In this document: one piece after another, positions 25,583 through 33,703 of the stretch
Numbering within the stretch: the first letter of the stretch is position 1
How the letters are laid out: the number at the start of each line of letters is the position of its first letter
Origin: Novosphingobium flavum
Lineage (GTDB): Bacteria; Pseudomonadota; Alphaproteobacteria; Sphingomonadales; Sphingomonadaceae
Assembly: GCF_014230315.1 (NCBI RefSeq)
Contig: NZ_JACLAW010000001.1
Span: 397,844-461,843, forward strand
Direction of reading: 5' to 3'
DNA length: 64,000 nt
The notes under the pieces: generated by a model
What the model saw: only the letters and a program-made list of their open reading frames with translations
Told to the model about the DNA's origin: nothing
The model's database searches: none
Made by a program: the position numbers and the translations under genes

Positions 25583-26485
25583 GTGCAACTCAACCGGACT
25601 GATCTTGCTGACTTCAGCTACTTCCTTGCGATCGCGCGGCATCGCAGCTTTCGCCGCGCGGGGCTTGAAGTCGGTGTCAGCGCCTCGGCGCTGAGTCATT
25701 CGCTAAAAGGCCTAGAAGCCCGTCTCGGGGTGCGCCTGCTCAATCGCACCAGCCGCAGCGTTACGCTGACCGCGGCCGGAGAGGAGCTTCGCGCGGCGAT
25801 CTCCGCGCACTTCGATGCAATCGGCACGGCGGTGGACGTGCTGAACCGCTACCGTGACGACCCGGCCGGTCGTATCCGGGTGAATGTGCTGGAACATGCG
25901 TCCAAGATGTTGCTCGCGCCGGCACTGCCGAGCTTTATCGAGCGCTACCCTCAAATCGAGCTCGACGTGGTCGTCAGCAACCAAATGGTCGATGTGGTGG
26001 AGGCAGGTGCCGACGCCGGGATCCGCTATGGCGGTACTGTGCCCGAAGATATGGTGGCGCAGCGACTGTCTCCGGACATGCGTTGGGTCGCGACGAGCGC
26101 GCCTTCCTATTTTGAGCGATACGGAACCCCACTTCATCCAAATGACCTCCTGTCGCACAACTGCCTCCGATTTCGCTTAGGAGATGACAGCCGCTACGCT
26201 TGGGAATTCGATCGGCACGACGAGAACGTAGCCGTCGACGTGCCCGGCGCGATCACCATTGACAACAGCGCGCTGGCACTGGATCTCGCCCGTCGCGGGG
26301 CCGCAATCGCTTATGTGCCGGAGCCGCTGGCATTGCCCTATGTGGAACGCGGTGACCTGCGGATCGTGCTTGAGGACTGGGCTTCGGACGGCCCGGGTTT
26401 TCACATCTATTATCCCGGGCGGCGACAGTTGCCGACGGCGCTTCGCCTGCTAATCGATCACATCCGGGCCGCCAACTGGCATTGA
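25583..26485 (+). CDS. LysR-type transcriptional regulator (GTG start)
   Basis: A 300-residue regulator with HTH residues about 6-65 (FRRAGLEVGVSASALSHSLKGLE) and a type-2 periplasmic-binding effector domain from about residue 92. GTG at 25,583 is the earliest reasonable start; the nearby ATG at 25,575 is out of frame. The gene is 123 bp upstream of an MFS-led operon on the same strand, which it probably controls. It resembles the many LysR proteins that guard aldo-keto reductase and exporter genes. Confidence 0.9.
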   Translation: MQLNRTDLADFSYFLAIARHRSFRRAGLEVGVSASALSHSLKGLEARLGVRLLNRTSRSVTLTAAGEELRAAISAHFDAIGTAVDVLNRYRDDPAGRIRVNVLEHASKMLLAPALPSFIERYPQIELDVVVSNQMVDVVEAGADAGIRYGGTVPEDMVAQRLSPDMRWVATSAPSYFERYGTPLHPNDLLSHNCLRFRLGDDSRYAWEFDRHDENVAVDVPGAITIDNSALALDLARRGAAIAYVPEPLALPYVERGDLRIVLEDWASDGPGFHIYYPGRRQLPTALRLLIDHIRAANWH

Positions 26486-26608
26486 TCGATCGTTGAGCTT
26501 CGCTCAACGGTTCATCAACGCAGCGACGTCTAATTTGTCGCATCGACACGCACCATAATCCTTCTTGTTCCGCAATATCCCGGGACAACTGGATGAAGGT
26601 GGACTGAA

Positions 26609-27841
26609 ATGGCGACCGGCGCCGATCTCAAAATCACAGTCACGCAGTCGGCGACGCGTGCGGGCAGCGGCGGCTGGGGAGCCGTGGTGGCCCTTACTCT
26701 ATGCGTGGCGACGCTGATCGCCTCGGAATTCATGCCGGTGAGTATCCTCACGCCGATCGCCACAGACCTGCGACTCACCGAAGGAGCAGCCGGTCAGGCG
26801 ATTTCGGTGTCAGGCCTGTTCGCGGTCCTGACGAGCCTGACGATCACGCCGCTGACCCGTGGCCTTGATCGCCGCACGCTTCTCCTTGGTCTGGCTGGGC
26901 TGATGCTCGGCTCGGGCGCGATGGTCGCGTTCGCGCCGACCTACGCTGTGCTGATGGCTGGCCGCGCGCTGCTTGGAGTCGTCATTGGCGGCTTCTGGTC
27001 GATGTCGGCGGCGACGGTCATGCGCCTGCTGCCCGAGGACCAGGTGCCTCGTGGACTGGCGATGCTGAACGGCGGCAATGCGCTGGCGACTACGGTCGCG
27101 GCGCCGCTGGGTAGCTTCCTTGGACAGTATATCGGCTGGCGCGGCGCGTTCTTCATCGTCGTCCCGCTAGCCGCGATCACCTTTGTTTGGCTGTGGCGTA
27201 AGCTGCCGCAGTTGCCCTCGCCGCGTGGCGCGCGTGCCGCCAATGCGCTGGCCGTGCTGTGGCGGCGCGAGGCGCGCGTGGGCATGGGTGCTGTCGCGTT
27301 GCTATTTATGGGTCAGTTCGGGCTCTTCACCTATTTGCGGCCGTTCCTTGAAGGGGTGACGCAGCTCAGCGTGTCTCTGCTGTCGCTGGTGCTGCTGGCC
27401 ATGGGCGGCGCGGGCCTCATCGGCACCTGGCTGATCGGGCGCGCCGTGGCGCGGAGCCTGTCCGCCACCTTGATTGTCGCGCCGCTGGTGATGGCGGCCA
27501 TCGCCATCGGTCTGATCGCGTTCGGCACGATGCCGCTGCCGACTGCCGCGCTGCTCGCCGGCTGGGGTCTGATCGGGACCGCGCTTCCGGTCGCCTGGTG
27601 GACGTGGCTCAGCCGCGCCCTTCCCGACCATGCCGAAGCGGGCGGAGGACTGATGGTCGCCGTTATCCAGCTGGCGATCACGCTGGGCGCGGCGGGGGGC
27701 GGATTGCTGTTCGACGCAGCCGGCCACCGCGCGACCTTCCTTGCGAGCGCAATCCTGCTGAGCGGCTCGGCTCTGCTGGGGGTGCTCGGCAGCAGCAAAG
27801 CCGCACAACAACAGTCCATCAAACATGGAGAAGACAAATGA
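26609..27841 (+). CDS. MFS efflux transporter (DHA1/AraJ-like)
   Basis: A 410-residue, 12-helix transporter in the drug:H+ antiporter-1 style; segments include LTPIATDLRLTEGAAGQAIS and LMAGRALLGVVIGGFWSMSA. It probably exports small organic molecules. It is the first gene of a five-gene operon; its stop overlaps the next start (ATGA). Confidence 0.87.
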   Translation: MATGADLKITVTQSATRAGSGGWGAVVALTLCVATLIASEFMPVSILTPIATDLRLTEGAAGQAISVSGLFAVLTSLTITPLTRGLDRRTLLLGLAGLMLGSGAMVAFAPTYAVLMAGRALLGVVIGGFWSMSAATVMRLLPEDQVPRGLAMLNGGNALATTVAAPLGSFLGQYIGWRGAFFIVVPLAAITFVWLWRKLPQLPSPRGARAANALAVLWRREARVGMGAVALLFMGQFGLFTYLRPFLEGVTQLSVSLLSLVLLAMGGAGLIGTWLIGRAVARSLSATLIVAPLVMAAIAIGLIAFGTMPLPTAALLAGWGLIGTALPVAWWTWLSRALPDHAEAGGGLMVAVIQLAITLGAAGGGLLFDAAGHRATFLASAILLSGSALLGVLGSSKAAQQQSIKHGEDK

Positions 27842-28917
27842 ACATCGAACCGCGAAATGACAGCTTAGCCGAATTGAGCCGGCGCGGCATTCTGCAGCTT
27901 AGCGGAGCGGCAGTTGCTGCGACAAGCCTGATGGCAATGCCCGCAACTTCGGCCCATGCCGCGCAAGACAGCGCCAACTGGGACAAGGTGTTCCCTAAGA
28001 GCAACCGCGTAGATCACCGCAAGGTGAGCTTCAAAAATCGCTATGGCATCACGCTGTCCGGCGATCTCTATCTGCCCAAAGGCCGCGGAGCCGACAGGTT
28101 GCCTGCTCTGGCGATCAGCGGTCCCTTCGGCGCGGTGAAGGAACAGTCGTCGGGTCTCTATGCTCAGACTATGGCGGAGCGCGGTTTCGCGGCGATCGCT
28201 TTCGACCCCTCTTACACTGGCGAGAGCGGCGGCGAGCCGCGCAACGTCGCTTCGCCCGACATCAACACCGAGGATTTCAGCGCCGCGGTCGATTTTCTCG
28301 GCCTTCAGCCCTTCGTCGATCGCGAGCGCATCGGCGTGATCGGCATCTGCGGCTGGGGCGGGATGGCGCTGAACGCCGTCGCCGTGGACAAGCGCGTTAA
28401 GGCGGTCGTCGCGGTTACGATGTACGACATGACCCGCGTGATGTCGAAAGGCTATAATGACAGCGTCACCCTGGCCGAGCGTACCAAGACGCTGGAGCAG
28501 CTGAGCCGGCAGCGCTGGCTGGATGCCGAGCGTGGTGCACCCGCTTATGGGCCACCGATGAACGAGCTGAAGGGCGGCGAGGCGCAATTCCTGGTCGACT
28601 ATCATGGCTATTACAAGACGCCGCGCGGTTTCCACCCGCGATCGGTGAACTCGAACGCCTCGTGGACGATCACCAACCCGCTGTCGTTCATGAACATGCC
28701 GCTGCTCATCTACATCAAGGAGATCGCGCCGCGGCCGATGCTGCTGATTCACGGCGAGAAGGCGCACTCGCGCTACTTCAGCGAAACCGCATTCGCTGCT
28801 GCCGCCGAACCCAAGGAACTCGTGATCATCCCGGGCGCTAACCATGTCGATCTCTATGATCGCGCGGACAAGATCCCGTTCGACCGGATCACCGCCTTCT
28901 TCAGCAGGAGCCTTTGA
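27838..28917 (+). CDS. Alpha/beta hydrolase with Tat-type signal
   Basis: A 359-residue protein. Residues 14-40 hold a twin-arginine motif ([10 protein letters not shown]) and a hydrophobic region ending AHA. The hydrolase core follows, with GICGWGGM as a nucleophile elbow in which Cys replaces the usual Ser, as in dienelactone-hydrolase-like enzymes. The catalytic His is in [10 protein letters not shown]. It is of the YcjY/DUF1100 kind. It is coupled to the MFS gene by the 4-bp overlap. The substrate is unknown. Confidence 0.83.
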   Translation: MNIEPRNDSLAELSRRGILQLSGAAVAATSLMAMPATSAHAAQDSANWDKVFPKSNRVDHRKVSFKNRYGITLSGDLYLPKGRGADRLPALAISGPFGAVKEQSSGLYAQTMAERGFAAIAFDPSYTGESGGEPRNVASPDINTEDFSAAVDFLGLQPFVDRERIGVIGICGWGGMALNAVAVDKRVKAVVAVTMYDMTRVMSKGYNDSVTLAERTKTLEQLSRQRWLDAERGAPAYGPPMNELKGGEAQFLVDYHGYYKTPRGFHPRSVNSNASWTITNPLSFMNMPLLIYIKEIAPRPMLLIHGEKAHSRYFSETAFAAAAEPKELVIIPGANHVDLYDRADKIPFDRITAFFSRSL

Positions 28918-28919
28918 CC

Positions 28920-29444
28920 GTGAACCTCAAAGTCATTCTGGCCGCTGCGGCGCTGTCGAGCGTTGTGTTGTCGAGTGCGGCCGACGCGCAGGCGCAGCGG
29001 ACTTCATCACGAAAAGGAGCACCAAGCATGCAGATCGATCGCAAATCGGACATGAAGCCTGTCGATGGCCCGGCGGAGAATTTTACCGGCAAGGCCACCA
29101 TAACCGGCCAGTTCCAGCGGCCCGAACCGTCCCGCGTGGGTGGGGCGATCGTGCATTTCGAACCCGGAGCGCGCACCGCCTGGCATACGCACCCGGCGGG
29201 ACAAACGCTGATCGTCACGGAGGGCGTCGGCTGGACGCAGATCGAGGGCGGAGCGAAGCTGGAATTTCACGCAGGCGACATCCTTTGGTGCCCGGCAGAG
29301 CACAAGCATTGGCATGGCGCCACACCGCACGAGGCCATGACCCACATCGCCATCCAGGAATCGGTGAACGGCACGCCCGTCACCTGGCTAGAGAAAGTGA
29401 CCGACGAGCAATATCTCGCCCCGCTTGGTGAGCCGAAGGAGTGA
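28920..29444 (+). CDS. Exported cupin-domain protein
   Basis: A 174-residue protein with a signal peptide (residues 1-23, ending ADAQA) and a single cupin barrel whose metal-binding segments are visible: [19 protein letters not shown] and [14 protein letters not shown] at 28,920 is preferred because AGGAG sits at a normal distance; TTG at 28,914 is too close to it. Related cupins have been reported as mandelonitrile-lyase-like or detoxification proteins. Confidence 0.83.
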   Translation: MNLKVILAAAALSSVVLSSAADAQAQRTSSRKGAPSMQIDRKSDMKPVDGPAENFTGKATITGQFQRPEPSRVGGAIVHFEPGARTAWHTHPAGQTLIVTEGVGWTQIEGGAKLEFHAGDILWCPAEHKHWHGATPHEAMTHIAIQESVNGTPVTWLEKVTDEQYLAPLGEPKE

Positions 29445-29448
29445 ACGC

Positions 29449-30333
29449 ATGATCCTCGAAGAGACCTTCACGCTGGCCAATGGCGTCGCCATTCCCAAGC
29501 TTGGCCTCGGCACTTGGCGGATCGACGATGACGCGGTCGGGCAGGTCGTGCGAAACGCGATCGGCATCGGCTATCGCCACATCGATACTGCCCAGGCCTA
29601 TGGCAACGAGCGCGGCGTCGGTGAGGCAGTGCGAGCCAGCGGAGTCGCACGCGATGCGCTGTTCGTCACCACCAAGCTCGCCGCCGAATGCAAGAGCTTC
29701 GTCGAGGCGCGCGAGCGGATCGACGGATCGTTGAAGACACTCGGGCTCGACCATATCGACCTCATGCTGATTCACAGCCCGCAGCCCTGGGCCGAGTTTC
29801 GCGAGGGCGAGCACTTTTTCGAGGGCAATCTCGAGGCGTGGCGCGCGCTCGAGGATGCCCATCAGGCAGGCAAGCTCCGCGCGATCGGCGTCTCAAATTT
29901 CGAGGCGGCGGATATCGACAATCTGATCGAGCACGGCAGCATCGCACCGGTGGTCAACCAGATCCTAGCCCATGTCGGCAACACGCCGTTCGACCTCATC
30001 GACTATAGCCGCAGCAAGGGCCTACTGGTCGAGGCATACTCACCGGTCGCCCACGGCGCTGCGTTAAAGAACGGCATGCTGATCGCGCTTGCCGACAAAT
30101 ACGGCGTCGGTATCGCGCAGCTCTGCATTCGCTACTGCCTGCAGCTTGGCCTGCTGCCGTTGCCCAAGTCGAGCAGCGCCGAACATATCCGCGAAAACGC
30201 CGCGATCGACTTCGCCATTTCCGATGAGGACATGGCCGCGCTGCGAGAAGCCCATGATCGCACCGATTATGGCGACGCGGGGGCATTCCCGGTATTTTGC
30301 AAGAAGCGGCAGGTTGTCGGGGCGGACAACTGA
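29449..30333 (+). CDS. Aldo-keto reductase
   Basis: A 294-residue AKR. The tetrad members are present: Asp and Tyr in YRHIDTAQAYGNE, Lys in FVTTKL, and His in LMLIHSPQPW. NADPH-binding LPKSSSAEHIREN is near the C-terminus. It reduces aldehydes or ketones in the cytoplasm. The start at 29,449 follows AAGGAG, four bp after the cupin gene. Such a reductase with an exporter and a cupin suggests protection against reactive carbonyls. Confidence 0.92.
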   Translation: MILEETFTLANGVAIPKLGLGTWRIDDDAVGQVVRNAIGIGYRHIDTAQAYGNERGVGEAVRASGVARDALFVTTKLAAECKSFVEARERIDGSLKTLGLDHIDLMLIHSPQPWAEFREGEHFFEGNLEAWRALEDAHQAGKLRAIGVSNFEAADIDNLIEHGSIAPVVNQILAHVGNTPFDLIDYSRSKGLLVEAYSPVAHGAALKNGMLIALADKYGVGIAQLCIRYCLQLGLLPLPKSSSAEHIRENAAIDFAISDEDMAALREAHDRTDYGDAGAFPVFCKKRQVVGADN

Positions 30334-30335
30334 CG

Positions 30336-30836
30336 ATGATACTGCGTCTCGCCCGGTTCGCGTCAGCTGCCTTGTTGTTGAGCACGGCAGCATGCAGTCA
30401 TGCCGAGCCGGGCGAGACCAGGGCGTCCAATGAGCGTTCGACCGCCGTCGGATCGGCGGAGAGGGTACCAAATGTGACCAGCATCGACATTGTCTCGGGC
30501 TCGCGCCGATGGACCGCGAACATCGAGGATAGCCCTTCCGCGCGCGACTTCCTCGTCCAGCTTCCCTTGACGCTGGCCCTCAACGATTACGCCGGGAACG
30601 AGAAAATCGCGGACCTTCCGCGTCCCTTGTCGCGGGAGGGTGCGCCGGATGCGATTACACCCCGGGCCGGCGATCTGGCGTTCTATGCGCCATGGGGCAA
30701 TCTCGCCGTCTTCTATCGCGACGGACATCACTCGCCGGGACTGATCCGCCTTGGCCGGCTACAGGGCGATGTGGCGGAATTCGGCGGCAAAGAGCCGTTT
30801 CCCGTCACCATCCGTCAAGCCGAACGCTCTGAATGA
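30336..30836 (+). CDS. Cyclophilin-like-fold lipoprotein
   Basis: A 166-residue protein. A signal sequence ends in STAAC, a probable lipobox with Cys20. The mature part matches small cyclophilin-like-fold proteins: SRRWTANIEDSPSARDFL, LPLTLALNDYAGNEKI and GDLAFYAPWGNLAVFYRD. The start at 30,336 is 2 bp after the reductase stop. This family often accompanies aldo-keto reductase genes; its biochemical role is not known. Confidence 0.82.
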   Translation: MILRLARFASAALLLSTAACSHAEPGETRASNERSTAVGSAERVPNVTSIDIVSGSRRWTANIEDSPSARDFLVQLPLTLALNDYAGNEKIADLPRPLSREGAPDAITPRAGDLAFYAPWGNLAVFYRDGHHSPGLIRLGRLQGDVAEFGGKEPFPVTIRQAERSE

Positions 30837-31251
30837 ATGCTGCTTGGGCGCGCGCTAACGCGGTATACGCTCGGCAGCTATCAGTCGACTGTGATTGATG
30901 CAGGAACTGAAGAGTTTGGTCGATACTGGCCATGAGAGACCTGCCGGATCGAACGGCAGCTGTCTCGCTTTGGGTGCCCAGAAGCCGCCAGTCTGCACTC
31001 GACCCCCATCTTTGTCTTTCCTCGGTTGATGTCCGACGCTTCACGAATGGCCGGTTTAATCCGAAACTGGTCATTTACCGCCGCGGTCGCGAACGGCGGC
31101 AAAGTCCCAAAGCTTGTCACTCTGGCGCGCCGCGAGCGACGAGATCCAACGACCGGTTACATGGCCCTGATCCGGCACCGTGAATGTCGGCAATGTCAGC
31201 GGGTGCGGTCTATGCCGGTCTGATGACCTCTGCTAAAGTGCAGTCGCCCCG
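30837..31251. other. Intergenic stretch, no intact gene
   Basis: About 415 bp with no convincing frame, followed directly by the broken SRAP fragment. It may contain further eroded remnants of that gene, but none could be translated with confidence. Confidence 0.5.
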
Positions 31252-31404
31252 GTGCACAGCCGGATGCCGGTGCTGTGCCATGAGGACAAGTACGACCAGT
31301 GGCTTAGCTGTCCGATTGAGGACCTCCTGGCCTTCCAGAGCCTCCTGTTTCCACCCGAGTTGATGGCGATCGAGCGAACCAGCGAGCTTTGGAACAGGGG
31401 ATAG
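31252..31404 (+). pseudogene. 3' remnant of an SRAP (YedK/HMCES-like) gene
   Basis: The frame from 31,252 to the TAG at 31,402 encodes the C-terminal 50 residues of an SOS-response-associated peptidase: HSRMPVLCHEDKYDQWL, then PPELMAIERTSELWNRG. These match the family's HxRMPVIL...WL and ELMxIERTxxLW endings. The N-terminal part with the catalytic Cys2, which crosslinks abasic sites, is missing upstream, so the gene is a fragment. Confidence 0.75.
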
Positions 31405-31514
31405 GATTGATCGGCCAGCCTCACCCGCCAGACCACCCGGCGTAGACCCACGAGGAGGACGATATCGGACCTGGTACGTCTCGAGACTTCCGACGCGGAA
31501 GGCGTCTCATCGAC

Positions 31515-32285
31515 TTGCCCGAGCCGGCGTTGATCGCACACGTGATCGACAACTGGCCCGGGCTCTACGAACTGCTCGACTTCGTGGTCACCCCGGCGAT
31601 CGGTGATCCAAGCGAGCGCGGGAAGTGGGACTTCTTCTTCGCCTGTAACGTCCCGCGGGAATACTTTGGCCTGCGCCCGGGATGCCAGCCTGGCGACATC
31701 GATGTCCTTGTTGTTCCGGTCCGCGACGGCAAGCTCGTCGCAGAACGGGCAGCGGCGGTCGAAGTGAAGCGACTGGCGCTCAAGGGACCCAACTGGACCA
31801 AGAGCGTCGATCGTTACGGGATCCGACAGGCGACTGGTCTGCTCGCTGCTGGATTTCCGTATGTCGGACTGCTCCACATCGTCGTCAGTCTCGACGGGCC
31901 GGAGGAGTTTCATCGGCCGATCACCTATGCGCGTATCGTCGATCCACTCACCGGCCGTTACGAGGTGTTGGGCGAAGGGCAGGAAGATCTAACCAGCTTC
32001 TTCGCCGCAGAGCGGCAGTACCGCCGCCTCTTTGCCCAGGAGATCGACGAACGGATCGGCATCAACTGCGTTGCCATCGCCGAGACAGAGAAACTCGGCG
32101 AACCGGAATGGGCATACACAACCTTCACACCTGGGCGCAGGGCAATCAGAAATCCTCGAGCCAGCAAACTGCTCATCGAAAACATCCAGACTCTTACTGA
32201 GTTCTGGCAGGAAACGTCGCAATTGCGCACGGCAGACCAGCGCAAACTGACTCGACGTGACAAGTACTATTCGCGCGTCGATTGA
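31515..32285 (+). CDS. PD-(D/E)XK nuclease-like hypothetical protein
   Basis: A 256-residue protein. Residues 60-85 contain GDIDVLVV and AVEVKR, giving Asp61/Asp63, Glu83 and Lys85 in the spacing of a PD-(D/E)XK core, and the helix YGIRQATGLL (101-110) supplies the Gln often found after it. TTG at 31,515 is the only start codon in frame after a stop at 31,443; GGAAGG lies 12 bp upstream. It could cut DNA in repair, restriction or mobile-element biology. It lies between a broken SRAP gene and a toxin-antitoxin pair in the island. Confidence 0.62.
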   Translation: MPEPALIAHVIDNWPGLYELLDFVVTPAIGDPSERGKWDFFFACNVPREYFGLRPGCQPGDIDVLVVPVRDGKLVAERAAAVEVKRLALKGPNWTKSVDRYGIRQATGLLAAGFPYVGLLHIVVSLDGPEEFHRPITYARIVDPLTGRYEVLGEGQEDLTSFFAAERQYRRLFAQEIDERIGINCVAIAETEKLGEPEWAYTTFTPGRRAIRNPRASKLLIENIQTLTEFWQETSQLRTADQRKLTRRDKYYSRVD

Positions 32286-32519
32286 GATCAGGAGGATCGA
32301 GATTTGCCGGAACATCGGAAGGTCTCGAAATTATAGCACCTATGCCTCCCTGCTGGGCGGCGGGACGATGGCCTTAGGCCTGCTGAACGAACGTCCGGTT
32401 CGAGGGCACCTCACTTCATCTGCGAATGACCGACATGTCGAAGGACGGGCGACACTGTATCAGACCCGCTCGACGTTCAGGGGGATCTGCGGGCTAGCTA
32501 CAAACGCGACTCATCCCTT

Positions 32520-32557
32520 TTCAAGTGAATGATGGTGAGCTATATATTTCACATGAA
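32520..32557. promoter_or_regulatory. Promoter/operator of the Xre-RES pair
   Basis: TTCAAGTGAA and TTCACATGAA form an inverted repeat (one mismatch) with an 18-nt centre that includes TATATA, a likely -10. It ends 11 bp before the antitoxin ATG. This suits autorepression by the HTH antitoxin. Confidence 0.5.
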
Positions 32558-32568
32558 GGGCGGATATC

Positions 32569-32943
32569 ATGAACGCATTCGCGAAGCCTACGCCTGATCG
32601 CAGCGTTGTGCTGTCAACCGCGGTCACGCGCGTTGCCGACCTATGGGGTCTCAGCAACACGAAGCTCGGCGCCGTTCTGGGGTTGTCTGGACCGACGATC
32701 TCGCGTCTGAAGCGGGGCGAAACCAAGCTCGATGTCGCGAGCAAATCCTTCGAAGCAGGCCAGTTTTTGGTCCGGCTATTTCGTAGCCTGGATGCCCTGT
32801 TGGGCAGCGATGACGACGCTGCCCGGCAGTGGCTCCAGACGCTGAACCTTGATTTGGGTGCCAGGCCGATCGAAGCGATTGAGACAATGCGTGGGTTGAT
32901 TGCAGTTTGTGATTATGTGGACTTCTACCGCGCTCGCGTCTGA
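32569..32943 (+). CDS. Xre/MbcA/ParS-type antitoxin (DUF2384)
   Basis: A 124-residue protein. The N-terminal half has an HTH (LSNTKLGAVLGLSGPTISRLKRG, about 28-50); the C-terminal half is the toxin-binding DUF2384 domain (ARQWLQTLNLDLGARPIEAI). It neutralises the RES toxin encoded by the overlapping next gene and probably represses its own promoter through the palindrome just upstream. Confidence 0.9.
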   Translation: MNAFAKPTPDRSVVLSTAVTRVADLWGLSNTKLGAVLGLSGPTISRLKRGETKLDVASKSFEAGQFLVRLFRSLDALLGSDDDAARQWLQTLNLDLGARPIEAIETMRGLIAVCDYVDFYRARV

Positions 32944-33646
32944 GCACCGACATTACGCTGGAGAAGTCTGGCGCGTCGTTGAAGCTCAGCACCGTATCTC
33001 GACCAACCGGCTGTCCATCAACCGGGATGAGCAGTCATTGTTGGAGGAGCTGATCGAGGAGATCAAACCTCGCCTTCCTGCGTCGGCGCATCATCTCGAC
33101 TACTTGCTCGCCGCTCCGTTTCGTTACGGCCATGCCGGGGCCAGCCGCTTCCGCAAAAGCGGCGAGTTGCCCGGCATTTTCTACTCCGCCGAGACTGAAG
33201 AAACCGCTCTTGCCGAGGCTGCATATTGGCGTCTGCGGTTCCTTTCGCGTTCGCCGGGATTTCGTCCGCCGACCACTACTACGGAACACAGCAGCTTTCG
33301 AGTGGCCATCCGCTCGGAACGAGCTTTGGATTTGACCCTGCCGCCGTTCGATGAGCACGAGAAGGAGTGGACCGATCCGGTTGATTACACAGTATGTCAG
33401 CAACTGGCCGCCGAAGCTCGAATCGCCGGCACCGAGATACTCCGGACGAGGTCGGTCCGCGATGCGGCCGGCGGTTGCAATGTGGTGATACTGGATCCGG
33501 CTGCCTTCGTGGAACGTACACATCGGCTGGGTCGAACCTGGCACTTCCGATTCCAGGACGGCCGGCTCCTTGCCTTGGCGGCATTCCCTTCGCCTGACCA
33601 ACTGGAATTCACCGCGGCAGGCTTCGGCCTCGACGAAGAGCGTTGA
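32915..33646 (+). CDS. RES-domain toxin
   Basis: A 243-residue RES-family toxin, a class that degrades or transfers from NAD+ (MbcT/ParT-like). Visible family segments are VWRVVEAQHRIST near the N-terminus, RYGHAGASRFRKSGELPGIF and YSAETEETALAEAAYWRLRF. ATG at 32,915 gives a 29-bp overlap with the antitoxin gene; GTG at 32,909 and TTG at 32,900 are alternatives. It is longer than minimal RES toxins, with extra residues in the N-terminal region. Confidence 0.87.
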   Translation: MWTSTALASEHRHYAGEVWRVVEAQHRISTNRLSINRDEQSLLEELIEEIKPRLPASAHHLDYLLAAPFRYGHAGASRFRKSGELPGIFYSAETEETALAEAAYWRLRFLSRSPGFRPPTTTTEHSSFRVAIRSERALDLTLPPFDEHEKEWTDPVDYTVCQQLAAEARIAGTEILRTRSVRDAAGGCNVVILDPAAFVERTHRLGRTWHFRFQDGRLLALAAFPSPDQLEFTAAGFGLDEER

Positions 33647-33703
33647 GAATCCTTCGGCTGTTCGACGCGGCCTGCTATTGCTTGCCGGTCGAGCTGTCTT
33701 CCC

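Noticed and set aside
31233..31913. 226-codon minus-strand frame
   Set aside because: Antisense of the nuclease-like gene and the SRAP fragment, both with recognisable motifs on the plus strand.
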